Positions 16,549 through 23,666 of a stretch of DNA of 64,000 nt are shown here, piece by piece. The position numbers were made by a program, and so were the translations under genes. The DNA comes from Flagellimonas flava (GTDB lineage Bacteria; Bacteroidota; Bacteroidia; Flavobacteriales; Flavobacteriaceae). Below the pieces are notes generated by a model that was not told where the DNA came from, ran no database searches, and saw only the letters and a list, made by a program, of their open reading frames with translations. The number at the start of each line of letters is the position of its first letter. Within the stretch, counting starts at the first letter, position 1. The stretch spans positions 62,001-126,000 of the forward strand of contig NZ_FQWL01000001.1 in NCBI RefSeq assembly GCF_900129665.1. The letters run 5' to 3'.

Positions 16549-17196
16549 TTATCGTCTTATGACTAGTTCGGCCTTTCTGCCCATATAAACTGTGGTGCCT
16601 TCATTTTGTGTACGTAACCTTATGGAGATATCAATTTCCTTATCAGGTATTTCGGAAATTAGGTTTTCTGAAACCATTAAAATACCGGGGTACTGTGTGG
16701 CGGTGTTGGTTAAGACGCTATTTGCAATAACTTCTCCGTCAGTGTCATTATATAATTCTACAAAGCAGCTATTGCTGGAACTTTCGGAATATATCCAAGC
16801 AACATAAAAAATTGAGGACGCATTGGGCCAATTTGCTTTGTCAAACTGAATGATTTCGCCCATTTTTCTGCCCTCCACCGAACTTGTTCCCGAAGCGCCA
16901 GAACCACTGCTGAACAAAACTATCCTACCCTCATCCTGAAAATCACTGTTGAAACCATCACAGAGATACGTGGTGGATACAACCTCCTCCGCATCGAGCG
17001 AAGTATTGGAATTAGCATCAAGTCCGTTTTCTATCCTAACTCCACCGTATGGACAATTGGCGCCTTCAGGCTCGTCGTATAAGACTGTTAGACTATTGAC
17101 CCCTGATGTGCCGTCTTCTCCATCTTCTGGAGAACAATTGTAACACATAAGAGCGTATAGAAGAAGAAAACAAAAGCTTAATTTGGATAAATTCAT
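16549..17196 (-). CDS. lipoprotein with collagen-like motif and DUF7151-like domain, copy 2
   Basis: 215-residue paralogue of the following gene. The signal reaches a Cys in CYNCSPEDGEDG (a less typical lipobox than copy 1), then GTSG, the block YGGVRIENGLDANSNTSLDAEEV...YLCDG and the beta-rich domain RIVLFSSGSGASGTSS...SIRLRTQ...RKAELVIRR. ATG 17196 is chosen because the 24 additional residues from an upstream ATG (17268) would put a polar stretch before the signal. The order of motifs matches copy 1 throughout; divergence is substantial, so the duplication is not recent. Confidence 0.8.
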   Translation of the reverse strand: MNLSKLSFCFLLLYALMCYNCSPEDGEDGTSGVNSLTVLYDEPEGANCPYGGVRIENGLDANSNTSLDAEEVVSTTYLCDGFNSDFQDEGRIVLFSSGSGASGTSSVEGRKMGEIIQFDKANWPNASSIFYVAWIYSESSSNSCFVELYNDTDGEVIANSVLTNTATQYPGILMVSENLISEIPDKEIDISIRLRTQNEGTTVYMGRKAELVIRR

Positions 17197-17356
17197 AAGT
17201 GCAAATATTGATGACAAGTGCGGAGTTATCTGGATTCCGCGAATAACAAAAGGGTTGTGGAAACTCAACGCTTCCCCTTAACTTAAATTGTATGGGAAAC
17301 CGTAAACAATAGGAATATAAAACTTCTCCACGAATATAGTACTTACGCTATCAAAG

Positions 17357-17388
17357 TTGCGCCAGCCACATAAAAACCCCTACCTTTG
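17357..17388 (+). promoter_or_regulatory. promoter of the cyclophilin-FKBP gene
   Basis: -33 TTG (17357-17359), 21 nt, -7 TACCTTTG (17381-17388). A 7-bp perfect inverted repeat, ATTCGAA (17398-17404) and TTCGAAT (17415-17421), lies in the presumed 5' leader before the ATG at 17441 and could be a hairpin or operator. Confidence 0.65.
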
Positions 17389-17440
17389 CAGCCTTAAATT
17401 CGAAGTCCTTTACGTTCGAATAATCTAAAAATCAAGAAGA

Positions 17441-18373
17441 ATGCAAGACGGAATCTACGCAAAATTCAATACTACAAAAGGGGAAATTTTGGTAAAATTG
17501 ACCCACGATAAAACTCCTGGAACGGTAGGTAACTTTGTGGCCTTGGCCGAGGGAAATATGGAAAATTCAGCCAAACCGCAAGGGAAACCTTATTATGATG
17601 GACTTAAATTCCATAGGGTGATTGCTGATTTCATGGTCCAAGGCGGATGCCCCCAAGGCACCGGAACAGGAGATCCAGGTTATAAGTTTGACGATGAGTT
17701 TCATGATGATCTTACGCATGAAGGGCCAGGTGTGTTATCCATGGCCAATGCAGGGCCTGGAACCAATGGAAGCCAGTTTTTTATCACCCATGTGGCCACG
17801 CCATGGTTAGACAACAAGCATACGGTTTTCGGACATGTCGCACATGGACAAGAGGTTGTGGATGCTATTGCCCAGGGAGACGGCATTGATACGTTGGAAA
17901 TTGTAAGAGTAGGTGCTGAAGCTGAAGCTTGGAATGCGATTGAGGCGTTCCGAACTTTCGAAGGTGCACGAGAAAGACGAATTGCAGAAGCTAAGGCCAA
18001 AGCCGAGGCCGAAATGGAAAAATTGGCTGCTGGTTTTGAAAAGACCGAAAGCGGCCTTCGATATAAAATGATCCAAGAGGGTAGTGGGATCAAAGCTGAA
18101 AAGGGAAAGACGGTTTCCGTTCACTACGAGGGAAGTTTGACCAACGGACAGGTTTTCGATTCCTCATACAGCAGAAATCAACCCATAGATTTTACCTTGG
18201 GTGTTGGTCAGGTAATTCCTGGTTGGGACGAAGGAATTGGTCTGTTGAAGGTTGGCGACAAGGCCCGTTTTGTAATACCTTCCCAATTGGCGTATGGCAG
18301 TGCTGGAGCTGGTGGGGTTATTCCTCCGGATGCTACGTTGATATTCGATGTAGAGTTAATGGATGTAAAGTAG
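17441..18373 (+). CDS. dual-domain peptidyl-prolyl isomerase (cyclophilin-FKBP fusion)
   Basis: 310-residue fusion of two unrelated prolyl isomerases. Residues 1-160 are cyclophilin (YYDGLKFHRVIADFMVQGG with the catalytic Arg, GTNGSQFFIT, WLDNKHTVFGHV). A charged Ala/Glu/Lys helix links to residues 208-310, an FKBP domain (VSVHYEGSLTNGQVFDSS, PIDFTLGVGQVIPGWDEGI, AYGSAGAGGVIPPDATLIFDVEL). There is no signal peptide, so it acts in the cytoplasm. Dual-family immunophilins with this order have been described from flavobacteria and spirochaetes. It has its own promoter and a strong terminator, so it is monocistronic. Confidence 0.95.
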   Translation: MQDGIYAKFNTTKGEILVKLTHDKTPGTVGNFVALAEGNMENSAKPQGKPYYDGLKFHRVIADFMVQGGCPQGTGTGDPGYKFDDEFHDDLTHEGPGVLSMANAGPGTNGSQFFITHVATPWLDNKHTVFGHVAHGQEVVDAIAQGDGIDTLEIVRVGAEAEAWNAIEAFRTFEGARERRIAEAKAKAEAEMEKLAAGFEKTESGLRYKMIQEGSGIKAEKGKTVSVHYEGSLTNGQVFDSSYSRNQPIDFTLGVGQVIPGWDEGIGLLKVGDKARFVIPSQLAYGSAGAGGVIPPDATLIFDVELMDVK

Positions 18374-18395
18374 GGCCAGCCTGCTTCGAAAGCAT

Positions 18396-18426
18396 AAAAA
18401 AAGCCTCCGTACGGAGGCTTTTTTAT
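18396..18426. terminator. intrinsic terminator after the PPIase gene, probably bidirectional
   Basis: A perfect 20-bp palindrome (18401-18420, arms AAGCCTCCGT) gives a GCCTCC/GGAGGC stem flanked by A on the left and T on the right. The right flank overlaps the stop codon of the minus-strand microprotein gene at 18423, so it can terminate both. Confidence 0.85.
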
Positions 18427-18506
18427 TTTGTTCTGTTCACACTGACCAGCAATAAGCAAAGGTTCAGTAACAATAGTAAGAGTAATACCGTAAAAAAAGT
18501 GCCCAT
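18423..18506 (-). CDS. 27-aa membrane microprotein, MxTFF family
   Basis: ATG at 18506-18504, TAA at 18425-18423. The product starts MGTFFTVLLLLLLLNLCLLL and ends VSVNRTK: one hydrophobic helix with a central Asn15, then SVN and a basic tail. It aligns without gaps with the 28-aa protein encoded at 18589-18675 and with residues 1-24 of the 59-aa protein at 1453-1632. The same 12-nt leader (AACCATTAAACA on this strand) precedes this gene and its neighbour by 8-10 nt. Too short for normal gene callers. Function unknown; a regulatory or stress-related membrane peptide is conceivable. The three-way match is the main evidence that it is real. Confidence 0.65.
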   Translation of the reverse strand: MGTFFTVLLLLLLLNLCLLLVSVNRTK

Positions 18507-18514
18507 TTGAGGAT

Positions 18515-18697
18515 TGTTTAATGGTTTTGTGTTTAATCTACTTTCAGTCTGTTAACAACTCAACGGAGAAATACCCTACTATATTGTACTATTTTTTTGA
18601 ACTGTTGACGCTGATCAGCAGTAAAATGAGATTGACGGCCAATAAAATGGACAGGATTACAAAGAAGGTGCTCATCGTAATTTTATGTTTAATGGTT
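18515..18697 (-). repeat. duplicated 12-nt leader before the two microprotein genes
   Basis: TGTTTAATGGTT (plus strand) is found at 18515-18526 and 18686-18697, starting 8 and 10 nt upstream of the two microprotein ATGs. This indicates that the duplicated unit included the translation-initiation region. I see no full promoter match for either gene. Confidence 0.55.
18589..18675 (-). CDS. 28-aa membrane microprotein, MxTFF family
   Basis: ATG at 18675-18673, TAG at 18591-18589. The product starts MSTFFVILSILLAVNLILLL and ends ISVNSSKK: one transmembrane helix, Asn15 in the middle, SVN at its end and two terminal lysines. It shares 13 identical positions out of 24 with both relatives in this window. 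It lies 82 bp upstream of its tandem copy and downstream of the cold-shock gene, whose terminator (18780-18803) separates them. The plus-strand frame over this area (18521-18721) has no protein-like character. Function unknown. Confidence 0.65.
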   Translation of the reverse strand: MSTFFVILSILLAVNLILLLISVNSSKK

Positions 18698-18771
18698 GAA
18701 GGGGAAACAGTGTTTGTTTAAGAATTAGATTAAAAAAGTAGAATAGGTTGCGTAATCCTTAAACAAAATTG

Positions 18772-18803
18772 GAAAGAAAAAACCCAGGCCTAGGCCTGGG
18801 TTT
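18772..18803 (-). terminator. intrinsic terminator of the cold-shock gene
   Basis: Perfect 24-bp palindrome at 18780-18803 (arm AAACCCAGGCC, centre TA). On the minus strand it is followed by TTTTCTTTCC. It is 24 bp after the cold-shock stop. Confidence 0.8.
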
Positions 18804-18826
18804 GTATAAAAAAGTGTGCTGTTACC

Positions 18827-19021
18827 TTAATCTATAACTTGTACGTTTACGGCGTTCAATCCTTTTTTACCTTGCTGTAGTTCGAATTCTACTGCGTCAC
18901 CTTCTCTAATTTCATCGATTAAACCTGAAACGTGTACAAAGTGATCTGTGTTTGAACCTTCTTCGGTGATAAATCCATAACCTTTGGAATCATTGAAGAA
19001 TTTTACTGTTCCTTTACTCAT
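18827..19021 (-). CDS. cold-shock domain protein
   Basis: 64-residue single-domain OB-fold RNA/DNA-binding protein. RNP1 is KGYGFI (13-18) and RNP2 is HFVHV (27-31); it begins MSKGTVKFFNDSKG, as is usual for CspA-type proteins, and acts as an RNA chaperone. The 5' region (19022-19112) holds a near-consensus -7 box TACCTTCG (19051-19058, minus strand) giving a short leader, not the long thermosensing leader of E. coli cspA. A strong terminator follows, so the transcript is short and monocistronic. Confidence 0.95.
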   Translation of the reverse strand: MSKGTVKFFNDSKGYGFITEEGSNTDHFVHVSGLIDEIREGDAVEFELQQGKKGLNAVNVQVID

Positions 19022-19112
19022 TGTTAAATGTTAAATAATTAAATCAGCCGCGAAGGTACGTTTAATTTATTCGGATTTAAGGTTTTTTTGATTTTTTTCC
19101 GAAACCAAGCGA

Positions 19113-19751
19113 TTAAACCGTTGGATCAGGGGTTAATCTCAAGTAGGGTTTAACTTCCTCCACACCCTTGGAAAATAGTTCCTTGGCCTCTGCCGTAGGT
19201 ATGGCAGGACTAACAACTACTTTTTCTCCGCTTTCCCAATTTGCTGGAGTGGCTACCTTGTGATAGGCCGTCAATTGAAGCGAATCCACAACGCGAAGCA
19301 ATTCGTAAAAATTACGACCCGTGGAAGCTGGATAGGTCAAAATCAATTTCACCTTTTTGTCCGGTCCTACGATAAATACAGAACGTACAGTTAAGGTGTC
19401 GTCGGCGTTGGGATGGATCATGTCGTATAAATCGGAAACCTTTCTGTCCTCATCGGCAATAATAGGAAAGTTGACCACAGTATTTTGTGTTTCGTTGATA
19501 TCCTTGATCCATTCTGCGTGGGATGCGGCACCATCCACGCTCAAGGCCATCATCTTTACATTGCGTTTTTCAAATTCATCCTTGAACTTGGCGGCGGTTC
19601 CAAGTTCTGTGGTGCAAACAGGAGTGAAATCTGCTGGGTGCGAGAAAAGAATGCCCCATCCATCACCTAAATATTCATAAAAGTTCAAGGTGCCTTGAGA
19701 GGTTTCTGCTGTAAAATCGGGAGCGATATCGCCCAATCGAAGAGTTGCCAT
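19113..19751 (-). CDS. 1-Cys peroxiredoxin (Prx6-type)
   Basis: 212-residue cytoplasmic peroxidase that reduces hydroperoxides. Peroxidatic Cys46 is in HPADFTPVCTTE; VKMMALSVDGAASHAEWIKDI, the Arg in TVRSVFIVGPDKKVKLILTYPASTGRNF and the long C-terminal domain (ATPANWESGEKVVVSPAI) define the Prx6/1-Cys group. ATG 19751 is used; an in-frame ATG at 19817 lies upstream of a -7 box (TAATTTTG, 19788-19795) and gives an atypical extension. No reductase partner is adjacent. Confidence 0.94.
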   Translation of the reverse strand: MATLRLGDIAPDFTAETSQGTLNFYEYLGDGWGILFSHPADFTPVCTTELGTAAKFKDEFEKRNVKMMALSVDGAASHAEWIKDINETQNTVVNFPIIADEDRKVSDLYDMIHPNADDTLTVRSVFIVGPDKKVKLILTYPASTGRNFYELLRVVDSLQLTAYHKVATPANWESGEKVVVSPAIPTAEAKELFSKGVEEVKPYLRLTPDPTV

Positions 19752-19787
19752 AAATATTGTTTTTTTAATTGATATAATAATTCCACA

Positions 19788-19795
19788 CAAAATTA
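19788..19795 (-). promoter_or_regulatory. -7 element of the peroxiredoxin gene
   Basis: The minus strand reads TAATTTTG, matching TAnnTTTG, 36 bp before the ATG at 19751. No clear -33 element. It argues for the shorter protein start. Confidence 0.45.
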
Positions 19796-19930
19796 GTGGA
19801 TTGTTTTTCATGCCCATTCTGAGGCAGTTAAAACTGTATTAAAGTTTGGGTATGCCAAATGATTTTCATCATGATTTGTGATTTTTTCAAGAATAAAGTT
19901 TGCTACTTTTAGCGTATGGAAAAAGATAGC

Positions 19931-20458
19931 ATGGAACAATTACGGTATCCTATAGGAACGTTTAAGGCACCTGAAACAATTACGGATAAACATTTGGATG
20001 AATGGATAACGGCTCTGGAGCATCTCCCGGAGCGATTGGAAAACATGGTTTCTCCATTGACCGAAGAACAATTGGGAACCCCATACCGGCCAGGAGGATG
20101 GACGGTACGACAGCTTGTGCATCATATTTCAGACAGCCATCATAATAGCTACATTCGTTTTAAATGGGGGTTAACAGAGGATAATCCAACTATCAAACCC
20201 TATTTTGAAAAAGAATGGGCCCAACTGTTCGATACACAATCTGCCCCTATCCAAATGTCATTAGATCATTTGCGGGCCGTACATGTTAAATTGGTGTATT
20301 TGTTAAAGGGGCTTACTAGGGAACAACTTCAGAGAAAGTTCACCCACCCTGATGGAAATGAGGAAACCACCTTAGAAGAAAATATTGGTCGATATGCCTG
20401 GCATGGCAGTCATCATTTTACACACATTGCAAATTTGATCCAACGAGAAGGTTGGTAA
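19931..20458 (+). CDS. YfiT/BstA-type DinB superfamily metal-dependent protein
   Basis: 175-residue four-helix DinB-fold protein close to Bacillus subtilis YfiT, a group annotated as putative metal hydrolase or bacillithiol transferase. Motifs: MEQLRYPIGTFKAPE, YRPGGWTVRQLVHHISDSHHNSYIRFK, and the C-terminal YAWHGSHHFTHIANLI; the three His that hold the metal lie in these last two blocks. B. subtilis YfiT starts in line with ATG 19931, so this is preferred to ATG 19916. Substrate unknown. Its stop directly abuts that of the convergent GNAT gene. Confidence 0.85.
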   Translation: MEQLRYPIGTFKAPETITDKHLDEWITALEHLPERLENMVSPLTEEQLGTPYRPGGWTVRQLVHHISDSHHNSYIRFKWGLTEDNPTIKPYFEKEWAQLFDTQSAPIQMSLDHLRAVHVKLVYLLKGLTREQLQRKFTHPDGNEETTLEENIGRYAWHGSHHFTHIANLIQREGW

Positions 20459-20980
20459 TCACAACTGTTTGGTGAGCACCCACATCGGTTTTTCCTCGGG
20501 AACCGCATGGGGCAGGGTAAGTTCACTTTCCTTTTTAATTTTGAACCCGTTTTTGAGGTAAAATTGAATGGGACTCCCCTTCTGCATGGTATCCAACCAT
20601 AAAATCTCCTTTCCCAACGCTTTGGCATACGCTTCAATTTGGGTCAATACTTTTTTACCCAAACCTTGACCGGAGTAGGCTTTAAGGAGATATATTTTTT
20701 GAGCTAACAAGCTCTGTTTGGAACTATGCTCGTCCAAGGGCGAATCCAATACCAATTTAACGATACCGGCAACGCATTCACCGGTCCTGACTAGGAAATG
20801 CCTTAGATTGGGATTCGCCATATCCTCCTTTACCACCTGCTGGGTAAAACTTCTGCTGATGTAGGGAGCGGGGTCCTGATTTTCCCATAGATGCAGATAA
20901 TGTTCCTTGTAGGATTGTGTTCCTACGGAAACATAAGTGCTTATTGTCGATTGGACAAGCGGTTCTAAAACAATCTCCAT
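20459..20980 (-). CDS. GNAT family N-acetyltransferase
   Basis: 173-residue acetyl-CoA-dependent acetyltransferase. The fold is visible in GECVAGIVKLVLDS (beta4), IYLLKAYSGQGLGKKVLTQIEAYAKALGKEILWLDTM (acetyl-CoA pyrophosphate loop QGLGKK and helix alpha3) and FYLKNGFKIKKE. The substrate is not predictable. It is the last gene of a four-gene minus-strand group (22914 to 20459) with gaps of 9-17 bp. Confidence 0.9.
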   Translation of the reverse strand: MEIVLEPLVQSTISTYVSVGTQSYKEHYLHLWENQDPAPYISRSFTQQVVKEDMANPNLRHFLVRTGECVAGIVKLVLDSPLDEHSSKQSLLAQKIYLLKAYSGQGLGKKVLTQIEAYAKALGKEILWLDTMQKGSPIQFYLKNGFKIKKESELTLPHAVPEEKPMWVLTKQL

Positions 20981-20989
20981 ACAAACAAA

Positions 20990-21310
20990 TTATGGGCTTT
21001 CCCCACCCTCAGGGCCATAGAAAAACACCCAGGTAGAAAAATCATCCGTAAAGTTTTCAAAGCGATGCTCGACCCCAGCTGGTACAAAGAGGAAATCCCC
21101 AGGGCCAAAATTGGTTCGGACACCATTGTTCAGGAATTCTCCGGTGCCGGAAATCACCACATATATCTCGTCCCGGGTATGCGGTTGTTGAAGGTCTACT
21201 TTTTCGGGTTTATAGATCTCCACTTCCAGGGAACCATGTGTGAAAAGCATCTTAAATGGACTTTCTTGCGCGGTCAACTTATTCAGGGCTTCTGTTGTAG
21301 TAATTCGCAT
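20990..21310 (-). CDS. small cupin-domain protein
   Basis: 106-residue single cupin barrel. Cupin motif 1 is PHTRDEIYVVISGTGEF and motif 2 is PGDFLFVPAGVEHRFENF, giving His, Glu and His metal ligands. Length is typical of stand-alone cupins, with no known substrate. The gene lies 9 bp after the thioredoxin-like gene and 9 bp before the GNAT gene. Confidence 0.9.
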   Translation of the reverse strand: MRITTTEALNKLTAQESPFKMLFTHGSLEVEIYKPEKVDLQQPHTRDEIYVVISGTGEFLNNGVRTNFGPGDFLFVPAGVEHRFENFTDDFSTWVFFYGPEGGESP

Positions 21311-21319
21311 AACAATAAT

Positions 21320-21886
21320 TTAGAACTGATTATCGGCCCATTTGATGTTGCACCCAATACTTGGTTTTTGGTTACTATTGATTTCATTTCCTGAAAGAAG
21401 GGCATCCATTGCATTTCTGAGATCGTTACCTGTTAATGGCATGCCGTTCCCTGGTCTTGAATCGTCCAGTTGACCACGGTACACCAGCTGCAAATCTGCA
21501 TCAAACAGATAAAAATCAGGGGTACAGGCCGCGTCATAGGCCTTGGCCACCTCTTGGGTCTCGTCATAAAGATAGGGGAAGGAATAACCCTCATCTTTTG
21601 CATTTTGCTTCATAAGATGTGGCGCATCCTGCGGATAATTGACCACGTCGTTACTGGAAATGGCCACAAAGCCGATTCCCTTTGCCTGATATTCCTTTCC
21701 CAATTTGGAAATTTCCGGGTTCACATGGATCACAAAAGGGCAGTGGTTACAGATGAACATTACAACCGTTCCTTTTTCACCCTTCAGTTCTTGAAGCGTT
21801 AATTCCGTGTCGCTTACCGTGTCTGTAAGTTTAAAATCTGGGGCCTTGGTGCCCAAGGCCAACATATTACTGGGGGTTCTTGCCAT
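21320..21886 (-). CDS. thioredoxin-like AhpC/TSA family protein
   Basis: 188-residue cytoplasmic redoxin. The active-site pair is CNHC (Cys46, Cys49) in VVMFICNHCPFV, with DFKLTDTVSDTELTLQELKG before it and the cis-Pro region AACTPDFYLFDADLQLVYRGQLDDSRPGNG after it. This matches the group annotated as thioredoxin family or redoxin-domain protein in which CNHC replaces CGPC. No signal peptide is seen. It is second of four in its group. Confidence 0.9.
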   Translation of the reverse strand: MARTPSNMLALGTKAPDFKLTDTVSDTELTLQELKGEKGTVVMFICNHCPFVIHVNPEISKLGKEYQAKGIGFVAISSNDVVNYPQDAPHLMKQNAKDEGYSFPYLYDETQEVAKAYDAACTPDFYLFDADLQLVYRGQLDDSRPGNGMPLTGNDLRNAMDALLSGNEINSNQKPSIGCNIKWADNQF

Positions 21887-21903
21887 GGCATTTGTGTTTT
21901 TTT

Positions 21904-22914
21904 TCAGTTTGCGTAATTGCCTTGCGCATAGGAGGCAACGATACTGCTGTTTGGTGTTTTACAATTGTTTGGAAAGTCAAAGAAATAAATACATTTGGGT
22001 AATCCATTGTCAAAGGTGACCCGGACCGATCCTGCTGCGCTGGCACCAAAACCCTTATATCTGTAATTGGCATTTAACTCCCTTGGTCTTCCCTGGCTAT
22101 CTTTGGATTGGACGGTGAGACCAGAAATACTTCCCGAGACGTACCTATTGAATGCCCAGGTTTTTGAATGGTTGGTTACGAGGTCATCCACTAGCCTGGA
22201 AAGGTTTTGACTTCCGGTAGGACCTCCCGATACTTTCATTGTGGTGTACTTGCTGGCTTCTTTCATACGAATTCCCGGCTGGTTCAGCGCAAATGCCTTT
22301 AGATTTTCCTCAAACCTGCGCACCCCAGGGCTATCACATCGGTTTAGGCTGAAAAGTTGTGCCATGTCGTTTCGTATGCCGTTGGTCTTATGAATCATAT
22401 CCACAGAATTACCTATTGCATTGGGATCGGCCATTTGGGCCAAGGTATTGCGAAATACCTCCGCGCTCTGGATTTTTTCCACGCTGAGTTTGGCTGCGTA
22501 TAAGTCTCTTCTTGCATATAAGCCGGAACCCACAGTGGTCCAGTCGATGCAGGTTCTGCTGGTTTCGATACCATAGCCGTTAGTGATTACTTCCTCAGTG
22601 GCGCAGACCCAATTCATGATTTCTACCTTGGAAGAAGGTAGGTTGTTTGGGCATTGCCTGCCAAAAGTTCGAAGGTATTGCTCAAAAAGCATCAAAAATT
22701 GATTGTCTTCCCGAGTTAGTTTTACATTTTCGAACTGCCCTCTAAAAATGTAGTCAAAGAACTCAGCATTGAACAGGCCATCTGTATTGAATGACAAGGA
22801 TTGTGTTTCCTTTACTACCCCAAAACTATCTTCGGTCACAGGTGCAAACGAAGTGGAAATGGTCAGTGCAAAAGCCAAACTGAAGATCTGGATTGAAAAC
22901 GTCTTTATCCGCAT
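21904..22914 (-). CDS. exported hypothetical protein
   Basis: 336 residues with an N-terminal signal (MRIKTFSIQIFSLAFALTISTSFA). Six cysteines (QCPNN, WVCAT, RTCID, NRCDS, PKCIY, NNCKT) suggest up to three disulfides in an extracytoplasmic protein. The region ARRDLYAAKLSVEKIQSAEVFRNTLAQ is helical; the C-terminal third looks beta-rich. I recognise no family. It is the first gene of the group, 17 bp upstream of the thioredoxin-like gene. Confidence 0.75.
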   Translation of the reverse strand: MRIKTFSIQIFSLAFALTISTSFAPVTEDSFGVVKETQSLSFNTDGLFNAEFFDYIFRGQFENVKLTREDNQFLMLFEQYLRTFGRQCPNNLPSSKVEIMNWVCATEEVITNGYGIETSRTCIDWTTVGSGLYARRDLYAAKLSVEKIQSAEVFRNTLAQMADPNAIGNSVDMIHKTNGIRNDMAQLFSLNRCDSPGVRRFEENLKAFALNQPGIRMKEASKYTTMKVSGGPTGSQNLSRLVDDLVTNHSKTWAFNRYVSGSISGLTVQSKDSQGRPRELNANYRYKGFGASAAGSVRVTFDNGLPKCIYFFDFPNNCKTPNSSIVASYAQGNYAN

Positions 22915-23056
22915 GTATACTTAATTGTTGGTTTTCAAATGACAGTTGGGGATAGGTTAAAGATAGTAAAACAACAGAGAGCGTCAACGCAAACTAAAGT
23001 GGTGAATTCAGTTTGGTTTCTGGTTAACTCCAATTACTATTTTCAAGTCGCAAAAC

Positions 23057-23602
23057 TTAGCCGTGTCGTTTTCTACGGTAGTGTCGACAAGTTAATTGGT
23101 TTAGGAACACCTTGGACTCAACCAACTCAAAATTCAAGGGCTTGGTCAGTACGCCAAACAGGGAATGGCCACCGCCCAGCAAAATGGGAATTGTGGTAAT
23201 GATGATTTCATCAATTAAGTCTTCCCTTAAAAAGCTTTGAATGGTAGCACCGCCATCAATGTAGAGGTGGTGATATCCTTTTTGATGGATTTGTTCCAAA
23301 ACATCTGTCAAGGGTCCTTTCACCAAGAATGCTTTCGCTTCATGACTCGTGGGAATGGAATCCATTGTATTGCTGAGGACAAAAACGGGTTTGGTATACG
23401 GCCATTCCACATCAAAACCAACAACAGTTTCAAAAGTCGTGCGCCCCATGACCAGTGCATCAATATTTGCCGTGAATTCATAGTAACCCATACTTTCCCC
23501 ATCAGGATTCGGAATCATATCCAACCAGTCCAGTCCGCCATCTTTGTCGGCAATATAACCGTCCAAACTGGTTCCTATAAACACGCTGTTTTTCTTTTCC
23601 AT
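23057..23602 (-). CDS. dihydrofolate reductase family protein (RibD C-terminal-like)
   Basis: 181-residue NADPH-binding protein of the DHFR/RibD_C fold, YyaP/YwjB-like. Motifs: VFIGTSLDGYIADKDGGLDWL, ALVMGRTTFETVVGF, PVFVLSNTM, HHLYIDGGATIQSFLREDLIDEIIITTIPILLGGGHSLFG. The physiological substrate of these stand-alone proteins is unknown; it is not the main FolA. ATG 23602 is preferred; the 13 residues before it are atypical. It is 64 bp downstream of the M14 peptidase gene. Confidence 0.88.
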   Translation of the reverse strand: MEKKNSVFIGTSLDGYIADKDGGLDWLDMIPNPDGESMGYYEFTANIDALVMGRTTFETVVGFDVEWPYTKPVFVLSNTMDSIPTSHEAKAFLVKGPLTDVLEQIHQKGYHHLYIDGGATIQSFLREDLIDEIIITTIPILLGGGHSLFGVLTKPLNFELVESKVFLNQLTCRHYRRKRHG

Positions 23603-23666
23603 AAATGAATGTGTAGTCTTGTCGAACATTATATTCAACATTTAAAATCCTCAATTGGCCATTTCG

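Noticed and set aside
18521..18721. 66-codon plus-strand frame
   Set aside because: Covers the reverse strand of the microprotein pair; its sequence is not conserved-looking, whereas the minus-strand frames match each other and a third locus.
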